Shown here: one piece after another, positions 33,384-41,216 of the stretch
Numbering within the stretch: the stretch's first letter is position 1
How the letters are laid out: each line of letters begins with the position of its first letter
DNA from: Streptomyces echinoruber
Lineage (GTDB): Bacteria > Actinomycetota > Actinomycetes > Streptomycetales > Streptomycetaceae
DNA: 64,000 nucleotides
NCBI RefSeq assembly: GCF_014651135.1
Contig: NZ_BMWH01000016.1
Coordinates: forward strand, 78,398 to 142,397
Reading direction: 5' to 3'
Program-made: the position numbers and the translations under genes
The notes under the pieces: model-generated
What the model was told of the DNA's origin: nothing
What the model saw: the letters and a program-made list of their open reading frames with translations, nothing else
Databases searched by the model: none

Positions 33384-34852
33384 GCCGGCTCCTCGAGGGG
33401 ATCGGGTGCGTCGGTGCCGGCCGGGGCGGCCGTCAGCGGGAGCAGGACCTGGAAGCGGGTGTCGCCCGGCACCGATTCCACCCGCAGGGCGCCGCCGTGC
33501 TTGTCGACCACGATCCGCCGGGAGATGTCCAGGCCCAGTCCTGTGCCCTCGCCGACCGGCTTGGTGGTGAAGAACGGCTCGAAGACGCGGTCGCGGATCT
33601 CCTCGGGCACGCCGGGGCCGGTGTCGCAAAACTCCACCAGGAGCCGCTCCCCGTCCCGGGCCGTGCGCACGGTGAGCGTCCCCTCGCCGCCCGCGCCGTT
33701 GATGGCGCCGACGGCGTTGTCGATCAGGTTCGTCCACACCTGGTTCAGCTCGGCCGGGTAGCCGGGGACGCGCGGCAGCGTACGGTCGTAGTCCTTGACG
33801 ACCCGGATGCGGTCGCCGATCTTCCCGGAGAGCATCAGCAGCGTGCTGTCGAGGAGTTCGTGCACGTCGGTCACCTGGTAGGGCGCCCGGTCCAGATGGG
33901 AGTACTGCTTGGCGGCGTCGACCAGCGTGGTGATCCGGGTGGTGGAGTCCTCGATCTCGTTCATCAGCAGCTCGGTCTCCACCGTGTAGTTGAGCCAGCC
34001 GATCGCGTTCGGCAGGATCTCCGGCGCGACGGACACGGCGACCTCCTCCAGCCAGTCGGTGTCCAGCCCGGCCTGCACGAAGGTGGGCGCGATCCGCCAG
34101 CCCTCGGTGATGCCGTGGTCGTCCAGCCAGTCGGCGAGCTCGTCCTCCCGGTCCGCGGCCTGCAGGGGGCTGAGCGCCGAGGTCTTGGCGACCCGTTCCA
34201 CCGTGCGCTCCTGGACCTCCATCAGCTGCGCGAGGTCGTCCCGGGAGAAGGGGCCCTCGGCGATGACGGCGAGTTTGCGCCGCATCTTCGCCACCCGCTC
34301 CCGCAGGGTCGCCGTGGCCCGCACGGCCGCCGCGGCGGGGTTGTTGAGCTCGTGGGTCAGCCCGGCCGACAGGGAGCCCAGCGCCAGCAGGCGTTCCCGC
34401 TGCCCGAGGGTGCGCTGGGTGCTCTTGGAGCCGAGGAAGAGGCCCTCCAGCAGGTGGACCGCCATCGGGAACCACTCCCGCACGACGTCGGCGAAGGTGT
34501 CCGCGGGCAGCACGAAGAACCGCGTCGGCTCCGTCACGCGCAGGGAGCTGGTGTAGACCTGCGGCACCCTCTCCCCGAGGTAGGCCTGCGTGGCGCCGGC
34601 GTACACCCCGCGCTGCGAGGTCCGGTTGATCTCGACGTCGTCGCCGCCGACCCGGCGGGAGAGCACGACCGTGCCCTCCAGCATCACGTAGAAGCAGGTC
34701 GCCGGCTCACCCTCGGCGTACACCGGGCCCGGGTCGAACAGTTCCACCCGCCCCGCGGCGCACAGCCGGCCCAGCTGCTCGGACGACAGCTTCTCGAACA
34801 GGAACAGGGAGCCGATCTCCCGCGGGCTGCACGGCACCGGCCGCCCGCTCAC
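33380..34852 (-). CDS. Cyclic-nucleotide-binding sensor histidine kinase
   Basis: A 490-aa kinase. The N-terminal cNMP-binding-like domain covers about 10-140 (FLFEKLSSEQLGRLCAAGR, DPGPVYAEGEPATCFYVMLEGTVVLS, YAGATQAYLGERVPQVYTSSLRV). The HisKA region has ALGSLSAGLTHELNNPAAAA with phospho-acceptor His near 170. The HATPase domain has LNQVWTNLIDNAVGAI, EFCDTGPGVPEEI and GTGLGLDISRRIV. Start GTG 34852 overlaps the upstream gene stop (GTGA). The likely partner is the REC domain of the upstream fusion protein. There is no membrane segment, so sensing is cytosolic. Confidence 0.9.
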   Translation of the reverse strand: MSGRPVPCSPREIGSLFLFEKLSSEQLGRLCAAGRVELFDPGPVYAEGEPATCFYVMLEGTVVLSRRVGGDDVEINRTSQRGVYAGATQAYLGERVPQVYTSSLRVTEPTRFFVLPADTFADVVREWFPMAVHLLEGLFLGSKSTQRTLGQRERLLALGSLSAGLTHELNNPAAAAVRATATLRERVAKMRRKLAVIAEGPFSRDDLAQLMEVQERTVERVAKTSALSPLQAADREDELADWLDDHGITEGWRIAPTFVQAGLDTDWLEEVAVSVAPEILPNAIGWLNYTVETELLMNEIEDSTTRITTLVDAAKQYSHLDRAPYQVTDVHELLDSTLLMLSGKIGDRIRVVKDYDRTLPRVPGYPAELNQVWTNLIDNAVGAINGAGGEGTLTVRTARDGERLLVEFCDTGPGVPEEIRDRVFEPFFTTKPVGEGTGLGLDISRRIVVDKHGGALRVESVPGDTRFQVLLPLTAAPAGTDAPDPLEEPA

Positions 34853-36525
34853 GACTGCTCCAGGTAACGGTGGACGAGCATCACGGCCATGGCTCCCTCT
34901 CCGACGGCGGAGGCGACCCGCTTGGCGGACTCGGCGCGCGCGTCGCCCGCGACGAACACGCCGGGCACGTTGGTCTCCAGGTGGTACGGCGGCCGGTCCA
35001 GCTCCCAGCCCGCCGGCGGGCGCCCGTCGGGGGTCAGGTCCGGCCCGGCGAGGACGAACCCGCGCTCGTCGCGCAGCACCGTCCCGTCCAGCCAGTCGGT
35101 CAGCGGGGCGGCGCCGATGAACACGAACATCCACGAGGCGTCGACGCGTTCGGTCTCCCCGGTCAGGGTGTGACGCAGCGTCAGCTGCTCCAGGTGGCCG
35201 GAGCCGTGCGCGGCCGCCACGGCCGTGTGGTGGCGCACGGCGATGTTCGCCACCTCGTCGATCTGCTGGATCAGGTAGTGCGACATCGACGCCGACAGGT
35301 CCGCCCCGCGCACCAGCAGCGTCACCGACTTGGCGAACCGGGACAGGTACATCGCGGCCTGGCCGGCCGAGTTGGCGCCGCCCACGACGTACACGTCCTG
35401 CCCCTGGCAGGAGGCGGCCTCGGTGAGCGCGGAGCCGTAGAACACCCCGCACCCGGTCAGGTCGGCACAGCCCGCCGCGTCCAGTTGCCGGTACTGCACG
35501 CCGGTCGCGAGGATCACGCTGTGCGCGGCGATGGTCGAGCCGTCCGCGAACCGCACGACGCGCGCGGCGCCGCTCACCTCCAGGCCGGTGACCTCCCGCG
35601 CGGTGAGGATCTCCGCGCCGAACCGGGCCGCCTGCCGCCGCGCCCGCTCGGTGAGCTGGGCGCCGGAGACGCCGTCGGGGAAGCCGAGGTAGTTCTCGAT
35701 CCGGGAGCTCTGCCCGGCCTGCCCGCCGGTCGCCGACCGCTCCACCAGCACGGTCCGCAGGCCCTCCGAGGCGCCGTAGACGGCCGCGCCGAGTCCCGCC
35801 GGGCCGCCGCCGATCACCACGAGGTCGTAGAAGCCGGCCGTCGGCGTGGTCGCCAGGCCCACCCGGGCGGCCAGTTCGGGCGCCTCGGGCTCGACCAGGG
35901 CCGTGCCGTCCGGGGTGACCACCAGCGGCAGCCGCCGTCCGTCCTGCCCGGCGGCGGCCAGCAGCCGCCGGCCCTCCGGTTCCTCCACCGAGTACCAGCG
36001 GTAGGGCACCTGGTTGCGGGCCAGGAACTCGCGCACGTCCGAGGAGCGCGCCGACCAGCGGTGCCCCACCACCTTGGTGCACGGCACCGTGCGGTGGTCG
36101 GCGGACCGCCAGGCCGTGAGCAGGTCGTCCAGGACCGGGTAGAGCTTCTCCTCCGGCGGGTCCCACGGCTTGAGCAGGTAGTGGTCGAGGTCGACAACGT
36201 TGATCGCGTCGATCGCCGCGTTGGTGTCCGCGTACGCGGTCAGCAGCACCCGGCGCGCGGCCGGGTAGACGTCCATCGCCGCTTCCAGGAACTCGATGCC
36301 GTTCATGCCCGGCATGCGGTAGTCGGCCAGGACGACGGCCACCTGGTCGCCGCGCAGCTTCAGCTCGCGCAGCGCCTGCAGCGCCGACTCGCCGGACTCC
36401 GCGCGCACGACGCGGTGCTCGCCGCCGTAGCGGCGCCTGAGATCACGGGCGACGGCCCGGGAGACCCCGGGGTCGTCGTCCACGGTCATGATGACGGTCC
36501 GCGCCGCCCCGGCGGCCTGTGTCAT
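34849..36525 (-). CDS. Response regulator - thioredoxin-fold - TrxR-like flavoprotein fusion
   Basis: A 558-aa three-part protein. Residues 12-130 form a REC domain (MTVDDDPGVSRAVARDL with the acidic pocket, LADYRMPGMNGIEFLEAA with the phospho-Asp, LLTAYADTNAAI, LLKPWDPPEEKL). Residues 150-230 look like a thioredoxin/glutaredoxin fold without CxxC (VVGHRWSARSSDVREFLARN ... RRLPLVVTPDG). Residues 245-558 form a thioredoxin-reductase-like NAD(P)H/FAD module (YDLVVIGGGPAGLGAAVYGA, DVYVVGGANSAGQAAMYLS, GVFVAGDARAESAKRVASAVG). The TrxR redox Cys pair (CxxC) is absent; the position reads CGVFYGS. It is first in the operon and overlaps the kinase gene. Confidence 0.9.
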   Translation of the reverse strand: MTQAAGAARTVIMTVDDDPGVSRAVARDLRRRYGGEHRVVRAESGESALQALRELKLRGDQVAVVLADYRMPGMNGIEFLEAAMDVYPAARRVLLTAYADTNAAIDAINVVDLDHYLLKPWDPPEEKLYPVLDDLLTAWRSADHRTVPCTKVVGHRWSARSSDVREFLARNQVPYRWYSVEEPEGRRLLAAAGQDGRRLPLVVTPDGTALVEPEAPELAARVGLATTPTAGFYDLVVIGGGPAGLGAAVYGASEGLRTVLVERSATGGQAGQSSRIENYLGFPDGVSGAQLTERARRQAARFGAEILTAREVTGLEVSGAARVVRFADGSTIAAHSVILATGVQYRQLDAAGCADLTGCGVFYGSALTEAASCQGQDVYVVGGANSAGQAAMYLSRFAKSVTLLVRGADLSASMSHYLIQQIDEVANIAVRHHTAVAAAHGSGHLEQLTLRHTLTGETERVDASWMFVFIGAAPLTDWLDGTVLRDERGFVLAGPDLTPDGRPPAGWELDRPPYHLETNVPGVFVAGDARAESAKRVASAVGEGAMAVMLVHRYLEQS

Positions 36526-36689
36526 GACGTCCCCCACCCCGGGCGCCGGGTTTGCGGACCCGGTCCCTGCTCGTGCGTCGCCGCGCCGGTCATCGGCCCA
36601 TCGTAGGCACGGCGCGGCCGCCGCGCGCGCCGGTTGGGGAACGGGGCCGTTCGGGGGCGCCGCGCGCCGGCCCAGGAAACGGCGGGTCC

Positions 36690-37043
36690 TCAGGGCCGTC
36701 GGGCGCCCAGGACGCAGAACTCGTTGCCCTCCGGATCCGCGAGGGTCACCCAGGGCTGCTCGCCCTGCCCGACGTCCGCGTGGCGGGCGCCGAGGGCGAG
36801 CAGGCGGTCGACCTCGGCCTCCTGGTCGTCGGGACGGAAGTCGAGGTGGAGACGGTTCTTGACCGTCTTCGCCTCGGGCACGGGCACGAAGAGCAGCCCC
36901 GGCAGCCGGTCCGGGGCCGGGCGGATCTCGACCTCGTCGGGCGCCTCGTGCACCACCACCCAGCCCAGCGCGCCGGCCCACCAGCGGCCCAGCGCGACCG
37001 GATCGGACGCGTCGACCACCACCTGCTCCCATTCCAGGCTCAT
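36690..37043 (-). CDS. VOC family protein (glyoxalase-like)
   Basis: A 117-aa protein of the compact VOC type: LEWEQVVVDASDPVALGRWWAGALGW at the start, RLHLDFRPDDQEAEVDRLLALGA in the middle, VTLADPEGNEFCVL at the end. Metal-site residues are not obvious in this divergent group. It is divergent from the USP gene across a G/A-rich region. Function unknown. Confidence 0.85.
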   Translation of the reverse strand: MSLEWEQVVVDASDPVALGRWWAGALGWVVVHEAPDEVEIRPAPDRLPGLLFVPVPEAKTVKNRLHLDFRPDDQEAEVDRLLALGARHADVGQGEQPWVTLADPEGNEFCVLGARRP

Positions 37044-37202
37044 GCGGTGAAGCGTAGGGGCGGAGGAGACTGAAACACAGAGGCGGGAGAGGCCGAAGCA
37101 CAGGAGTGGGGGAGAGGGGAAGCGCGGGGCGGGGGAGAGGCGAGGCGCCGGGGTTGGGGAAGACTGACCCGGACACGACCACGACACCGGGAGGCACCCC
37201 GC
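37044..37202. other. Polypurine-rich intergenic tract
   Basis: From about 37050 to 37170 the plus strand is strongly G/A-rich, with degenerate copies of a GCGGGAGAGG-like unit near 37083, 37106 and 37130. It separates the divergent VOC and USP genes. No promoter motif is clear. Confidence 0.5.
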
Positions 37203-38075
37203 ATGACCCGCCCGATCACCGCAGGCGTCGACGGATCCGAGGAGAGCCTGGCCGCACTGGCGTGGGCGGCCCGGGAGGCGGTGCGCCGCGGACTGCCGCT
37301 GCGGGTGGTGCAGGCCTGGCGGTACCAGCCGTACGAGGCGGTCGACGTGGGGGACCGGGACACCCAGGAGCGGTGGGTGCGCCAGGCGCTGGACGGCGCG
37401 GTGCGCACCGTGGCCGAGCGCCACCCCGGCCTGGAGGTGTCCACCGACGTCCTGGCGGGCGCGGCCGTCGAGACCCTGGTCACCGCCGCCGGGGACGCCG
37501 AGCTGCTGGCGCTCGGCTCGCGCGGCCACGGGCCGGTCGTCGGCTTCCTGGTCGGCTCGGTCGGGCAGCAGGTGATCACCGAGGCGACGCGGCCCGTGGT
37601 CCTCGTGCGCGCCGGGGACGACCCCGCCGCCGAGGCCGCCGGCCGGGAGATCGTCGTCGGGCAGCACGGCGACGCGGAGGACAGCGCCGCCGCGCTGCGG
37701 TTCGCGTTCGAGACCGCGGCCGCCCGCGGCGCCACCGTGCGCGCCGTACGCGCCTGGACGCTGCCGCCGGTGTTCGCCTACAGCCCCGGCTCGCTGCACC
37801 TGCTCGACGAGGCCGGGGGCCTGGAGCCGTACGAGCGGCGGGCGCTGGCCGAGGCGCTGAAGCCGTGGCGCGAGCGGTTCCCCGGCGTGCCCGTGGTCGA
37901 GCACGTGGAGATGGGCAGCGCCGGGCAGGTGCTGCTGTCGGTGGCGCCGCGGGCCCAGCTGCTGGTCGTCGGGCGCCGCGCGCACCGCACGGCCGTCGGC
38001 GCCCGCATCGGCTCCGTCGCCCACGGCGCGCTGCACCACGCGACGTGCCCGGTGGCCGTCGTCCCGCACGACTGA
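37203..38075 (+). CDS. Tandem-domain universal stress protein
   Basis: A 290-aa UspA-type protein with two domains (about 1-145 and 150-290). The first carries a canonical ATP-binding loop (LALGSRGHGPVVGFLVGSVGQQVI). The second has the looser LLVVGRRAHRTAVGARIGSVAHG, in which the second glycine is Ala, so ATP binding there is less certain. USPs support dormancy and stress survival. Start ATG follows GGGAGGCACCCCGC. It converges with the DUF4032 gene 10 bp away. Confidence 0.93.
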   Translation: MTRPITAGVDGSEESLAALAWAAREAVRRGLPLRVVQAWRYQPYEAVDVGDRDTQERWVRQALDGAVRTVAERHPGLEVSTDVLAGAAVETLVTAAGDAELLALGSRGHGPVVGFLVGSVGQQVITEATRPVVLVRAGDDPAAEAAGREIVVGQHGDAEDSAAALRFAFETAAARGATVRAVRAWTLPPVFAYSPGSLHLLDEAGGLEPYERRALAEALKPWRERFPGVPVVEHVEMGSAGQVLLSVAPRAQLLVVGRRAHRTAVGARIGSVAHGALHHATCPVAVVPHD

Positions 38076-38085
38076 GTCACGTGCG

Positions 38086-39528
38086 TCACGCGACCGGCGC
38101 GTCCCGTCCGGCACCGGCGCCACCCACGGGGTCCGCCTCCGCGTCGTCCCCGTCGTCCGCGCCGGTGCCGTCAGCGGGGGCCGCCTCCGCGTCGTCCCCG
38201 TCATCCCCGTCGTCCGCGTCGTCCGCGCCGGTGTGGTCGGCCGGGTCCGCGTCGGTGTCGTCGCCGGGCGGCCGCAGGGGCGCGCGCATCTTCGGCAGGA
38301 TGTTCTCGACGTAGTCCGCGACGGCCGTGTCCAGGCCGATGTCGTGCTGCGCCCGCTCCGACAGGTACCAGCGGTGCTCCAGCAGCTGGTGGTACAGCTC
38401 GGCCGGGTCCATGTCGCCGCGCAGCTCGCGCGGCACCGCCCGCACGGTGGGCCGGAACACCTCCCGCACCCAGCGGTGCGCCAGCACCTCCGGGCGGGCG
38501 GCGTGGGAGTACCCCCGGCTCGAGCCGGGCCGAGAGCTCGGGGGAAGGTCGTCGGGCGCGTAGTCCTCCTGGGTCGCCATCCAGCTCTCCAGGTCGCTCA
38601 GCAGCCGCTTGGCCTGGTTCTCCTCGGTGTCCAGGCCGGTCAGCCGCAGCAGCTGCCGCTGGTGGTGGCCGGCGTCGACGACCTTCGGCACGAAGGTGAC
38701 CGTGTCGCCGTTGGAGGAGTGCTCGATCTGCATCTCCGCCACGTCGAAACCGAGGTCGTTCAGCCGCCGGATGCGGCGCTCGATGTAGTGGTACTTGCCC
38801 GCCGGGTAGACGGAGGTGCGGGTCAGCTCGTTCCACAGGCTGCGGTAGCGCTCGCAGATCCCGGTGCCGAACTCGACCGGGTCCACCGACGGGTGCAGCG
38901 CCCCGGAGGCCTCCAGGTCCAGCAGCTCGCCGCTGATGTTGACGCGCGCCAGGTCGAGGTCGTACTCGCGCTGCCCGGTGCTCAGCCGCGGGTGCAGCTC
39001 GCCGGTCTCGGCGTCCACGAGATAGGCGGCGAACGCGCCCGCGTCGCGCCGGAAGAGGGTGTTGGACAGCGAGCAGTCGCCCCAGGCGAACCCGGCCAGG
39101 TGCAGGCGCACCAGCAGCACGGCGAGAGCGTCCATCAGGCGGCGCATGGTCGCCGGGCGCATGGTCGTCTCGAACATCGAGCGGTACGGCATCGAGCCGC
39201 CCAGGTGCCGGGTCACCAGCACCGGCTCCAGCGGGGCGCCGGTGCGGTCGGCGCGGCCGGTGACCACGGCGAGGGCGTCGACGGCGGGGATGCCGAGCCG
39301 GTCCAGGTCGCGCAGCAGCTCGTACTCGCGCAGTGCCGGGCGCTCCGCCAGCTCCTTGACGGCGATCACCTCCTCGCCCGCGCGGGCGTAGCGCACGACA
39401 TGCCGGGAGATGCCGCGCGGCAGCGGCACCAGGTGCTCCTTCGGCCACTCCTCCAGGGGCACGTCCCACGGCAGTTCGAGCAGGAGCGCGGGGTGCTCGG
39501 GATTGGTGGCACTGATCTGCAGGGCCAT
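38086..39528 (-). CDS. DUF4032 protein-kinase-like protein with acidic C-terminal repeats
   Basis: A 480-aa protein. The N-terminal part is kinase-like (lipopolysaccharide-kinase InaA style): EVIAVKELAERPALREYELL gives a Lys and Glu, and LHLAGFAWGDCSLSNTLF with LVDAETGEL gives the catalytic-loop Asp and a DFG-like DAE. The DUF4032 domain follows (RYRSLWNELTRTSVYPAGKYHYIERRIRRLNDLGF). A stretch at about 328-343 (PPSSRPGSSRGYSHAARP) is encoded by a palindromic element and looks like an insertion. The C-terminal 55 residues are Asp/Ala/Gly repeats. Substrate unknown. Confidence 0.85.
   Translation of the reverse strand: MALQISATNPEHPALLLELPWDVPLEEWPKEHLVPLPRGISRHVVRYARAGEEVIAVKELAERPALREYELLRDLDRLGIPAVDALAVVTGRADRTGAPLEPVLVTRHLGGSMPYRSMFETTMRPATMRRLMDALAVLLVRLHLAGFAWGDCSLSNTLFRRDAGAFAAYLVDAETGELHPRLSTGQREYDLDLARVNISGELLDLEASGALHPSVDPVEFGTGICERYRSLWNELTRTSVYPAGKYHYIERRIRRLNDLGFDVAEMQIEHSSNGDTVTFVPKVVDAGHHQRQLLRLTGLDTEENQAKRLLSDLESWMATQEDYAPDDLPPSSRPGSSRGYSHAARPEVLAHRWVREVFRPTVRAVPRELRGDMDPAELYHQLLEHRWYLSERAQHDIGLDTAVADYVENILPKMRAPLRPPGDDTDADPADHTGADDADDGDDGDDAEAAPADGTGADDGDDAEADPVGGAGAGRDAPVA
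38505..38547. repeat. Palindromic repeat element inside the DUF4032 gene
   Basis: About 43 bp carrying the arms ACCCCCGGCTCGAGC and GAGAGCTCGGGGGA with nested palindromes (GGCTCGAGCC, GAGCTC). It strongly resembles a short interspersed palindromic motif common in Streptomyces genomes (CGAGCTCTCGGC... CTCGAGC...GGGG style). Here it lies in frame within the gene and is translated as SSRPGSSRGYSH. Confidence 0.6.
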
Positions 39529-39538
39529 GGAGGAGACC

Positions 39539-40297
39539 CTAGAACAGCCTCGGGAACGCCTTCTCCCGTGCCTGCTGTGCCGCACGTCGCACCGGGCCGC
39601 GGTGCAGCGGCCCGTGCCCGGGCAGCAGCAGGTCGGCGGCGAGTTTCTCGAACACCTCCAGGGAGGCCGCCGCGCGCTCGCGCTCCCGGTGGAACATGCC
39701 GGGCAGCAGCTGCGGCCCGCGCCGGCGGGAGGTGGGGTGGCCGGTGACCAGCGCGTCACCGGAGACGACCACGCCGGCCCGCGGCAGGTGGAAGGCGACG
39801 TGCCCGTCCGTGTGGCCGGGCGTGGGCACCGCGACCGGACGGCCGGGCAGGTCGAGCGGTTCGCGCACCGGGAACGGCCCGGGCGCGGCGACCGGTATGC
39901 GCGCGGTGCCGCCGGCGCGTACCGCGTGCAGTGCCCACGGCAGCACACCGGGCCGCCAGGCGTTGCGCAGCACCTGCCCGGGGGTGACCTGGTGCAGGAA
40001 CTCCCGCCGCGCGTGCGGGACTTCGGCCGGGTGGAGCAGGACGGGCGTGCCGTGGGCCGCCCGCAGGTACTCGGCCGAGCCGAGGTGGTCGTTGTGGGCG
40101 TGCGTGACCAGCACGGCCCGCACCGCCTCCGGTGAACCGCCCACCGCCGCCAGGGAGTCCAGCAGCCGCCGCCGGTCACCGGGATAGCCGGTGTCGATCA
40201 GCGTCAGCTCGCCGCCCTCCGCGAGGACGACCCAGTTGACGATGCCGCCGTCCACCAGGTGGACACCGTCGGCCACTTCCCGCACGTCCGCCCCCAT
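39539..40297 (-). CDS. MBL-fold metallohydrolase
   Basis: A 252-aa metallo-beta-lactamase-fold hydrolase. Zinc motifs: VTHAHNDHLGSAEYL (HxHxDH type), TPGHTDGHVAFHL and VVSGDALVTGHP, then LPGHGPL near the C-terminus. Typical of glyoxalase II-like and related hydrolases; substrate unknown. ATG follows GGGGAGGATC. The in-frame extension upstream lies in repeated DNA and is not coding. Confidence 0.88.
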   Translation of the reverse strand: MGADVREVADGVHLVDGGIVNWVVLAEGGELTLIDTGYPGDRRRLLDSLAAVGGSPEAVRAVLVTHAHNDHLGSAEYLRAAHGTPVLLHPAEVPHARREFLHQVTPGQVLRNAWRPGVLPWALHAVRAGGTARIPVAAPGPFPVREPLDLPGRPVAVPTPGHTDGHVAFHLPRAGVVVSGDALVTGHPTSRRRGPQLLPGMFHRERERAAASLEVFEKLAADLLLPGHGPLHRGPVRRAAQQAREKAFPRLF

Positions 40298-40430
40298 GAT
40301 CCTCCCCACCTCCGCCTCCGCATCCGCCTTCGTATCCGCCTTCGGCGGTGCCGCGCTGCCGGGGACAGCAAACCAGACGGGGGCGCGGCGCGGGCGGCCG
40401 GGGAGAGGCCCGGCGCCCGCCGTGTCCTTG

Positions 40431-40505
40431 CGGGAACACATCGCCCTTCCCGCGTCGGGAACAAGTGGCCCTTTCCGCGTCGGGAACACGTCGCCCTCCC
40501 CGCTT
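40431..40505. repeat. 25-bp tandem repeat, three copies
   Basis: Units 40431-40455, 40456-40480 and 40481-40505, each beginning CGGGAACA and ending near CGCGT. The junctions create TTCCCGCGTCGGGAA, a palindrome. They lie between the MBL gene and the TetR operators. The 40298-40578 interval otherwise holds no gene. Confidence 0.85.
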
Positions 40506-40524
40506 CCGGCGCGCGCCCCTGTCG

Positions 40525-40557
40525 GATACACGCGTGCATCCGATACATTCGTGTATC
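40525..40557. promoter_or_regulatory. Twin palindromic operators of the TetR/flavoprotein operon
   Basis: Two 16-bp inverted repeats, GATACA-CGCG-TGCATC (40525-40540) and GATACA-TTCG-TGTATC (40542-40557), one base apart and 17 bp in period, just 21 bp before the TetR start. Strong candidates for autoregulatory TetR sites. Confidence 0.75.
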
Positions 40558-40578
40558 GAATGGAGGGCGGGTGCGGAC

Positions 40579-41202
40579 ATGGCGGTCGAGGGCGGGACAC
40601 GGCGCGTGACGCGGCGCCGGGTGCGCACCCGGGCGCGGCTGCTGGACGCGGCGTTCCGGGTGTTCGCCGCCAAGGGCTTCGGGCGGGTCTCCATCGAGGA
40701 GGTCTGCGAGGCCGCCGGCTACAGCCGGGGCGCCTTCTACTCCAACTTCGCCTCCCTGGACGAGCTGTTCTTCGCCCTCTACCGGGAACGGGCCGGGCTG
40801 ATCGCCGAGCAGGTGGCCGGCGCGCTCGCCGTGGACGGCCCCGACCTGGACGTGCCGGCCTGCGTGGACCGGGTCACCGAGGTGCTGCTGCTCGACGTGG
40901 ACTGGCTGCTGGTCAAGACGGACTTCCTGGTGCACGCCGCGCGCCGCCCCGACGTCGCCCGCACCCTGCTGGAGCACCGGGAGCGGCTGCGGCGGGCGAT
41001 CGCCGGCCGGCTCGCCCGGGCCGCCGGGCCCGCGCTGCCCGCCGTGCTCGGCGGCGCCGACGGCGCCGCGCACGCCGTGGTCGCCGCCTACGACGGCGTC
41101 ACCACCCAATTGCTGCTGGACCGGGACGTGGAGCACGCGCGCGCCTGGCTCGGGCAACTCCTCACCGCGCTGCTCACTGACGGCAGCACCCCCGCACAGT
41201 GA
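40579..41202 (+). CDS. TetR family transcriptional regulator
   Basis: A 207-aa TetR regulator. The HTH covers residues 15-60 (TRARLLDAAFRVFAAKGF ... SIEEVCEAAGYSRGAFYSNFASLDELFFAL). The twin operators directly upstream imply autorepression. Its stop is followed within 15 bp by the KsdD-like gene, with an alternative GTG start overlapping (GTGA), so the two form an operon; the flavoprotein is its likely main target. Confidence 0.93.
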   Translation: MAVEGGTRRVTRRRVRTRARLLDAAFRVFAAKGFGRVSIEEVCEAAGYSRGAFYSNFASLDELFFALYRERAGLIAEQVAGALAVDGPDLDVPACVDRVTEVLLLDVDWLLVKTDFLVHAARRPDVARTLLEHRERLRRAIAGRLARAAGPALPAVLGGADGAAHAVVAAYDGVTTQLLLDRDVEHARAWLGQLLTALLTDGSTPAQ

Positions 41203-41216
41203 AGGGACACGGTCGC

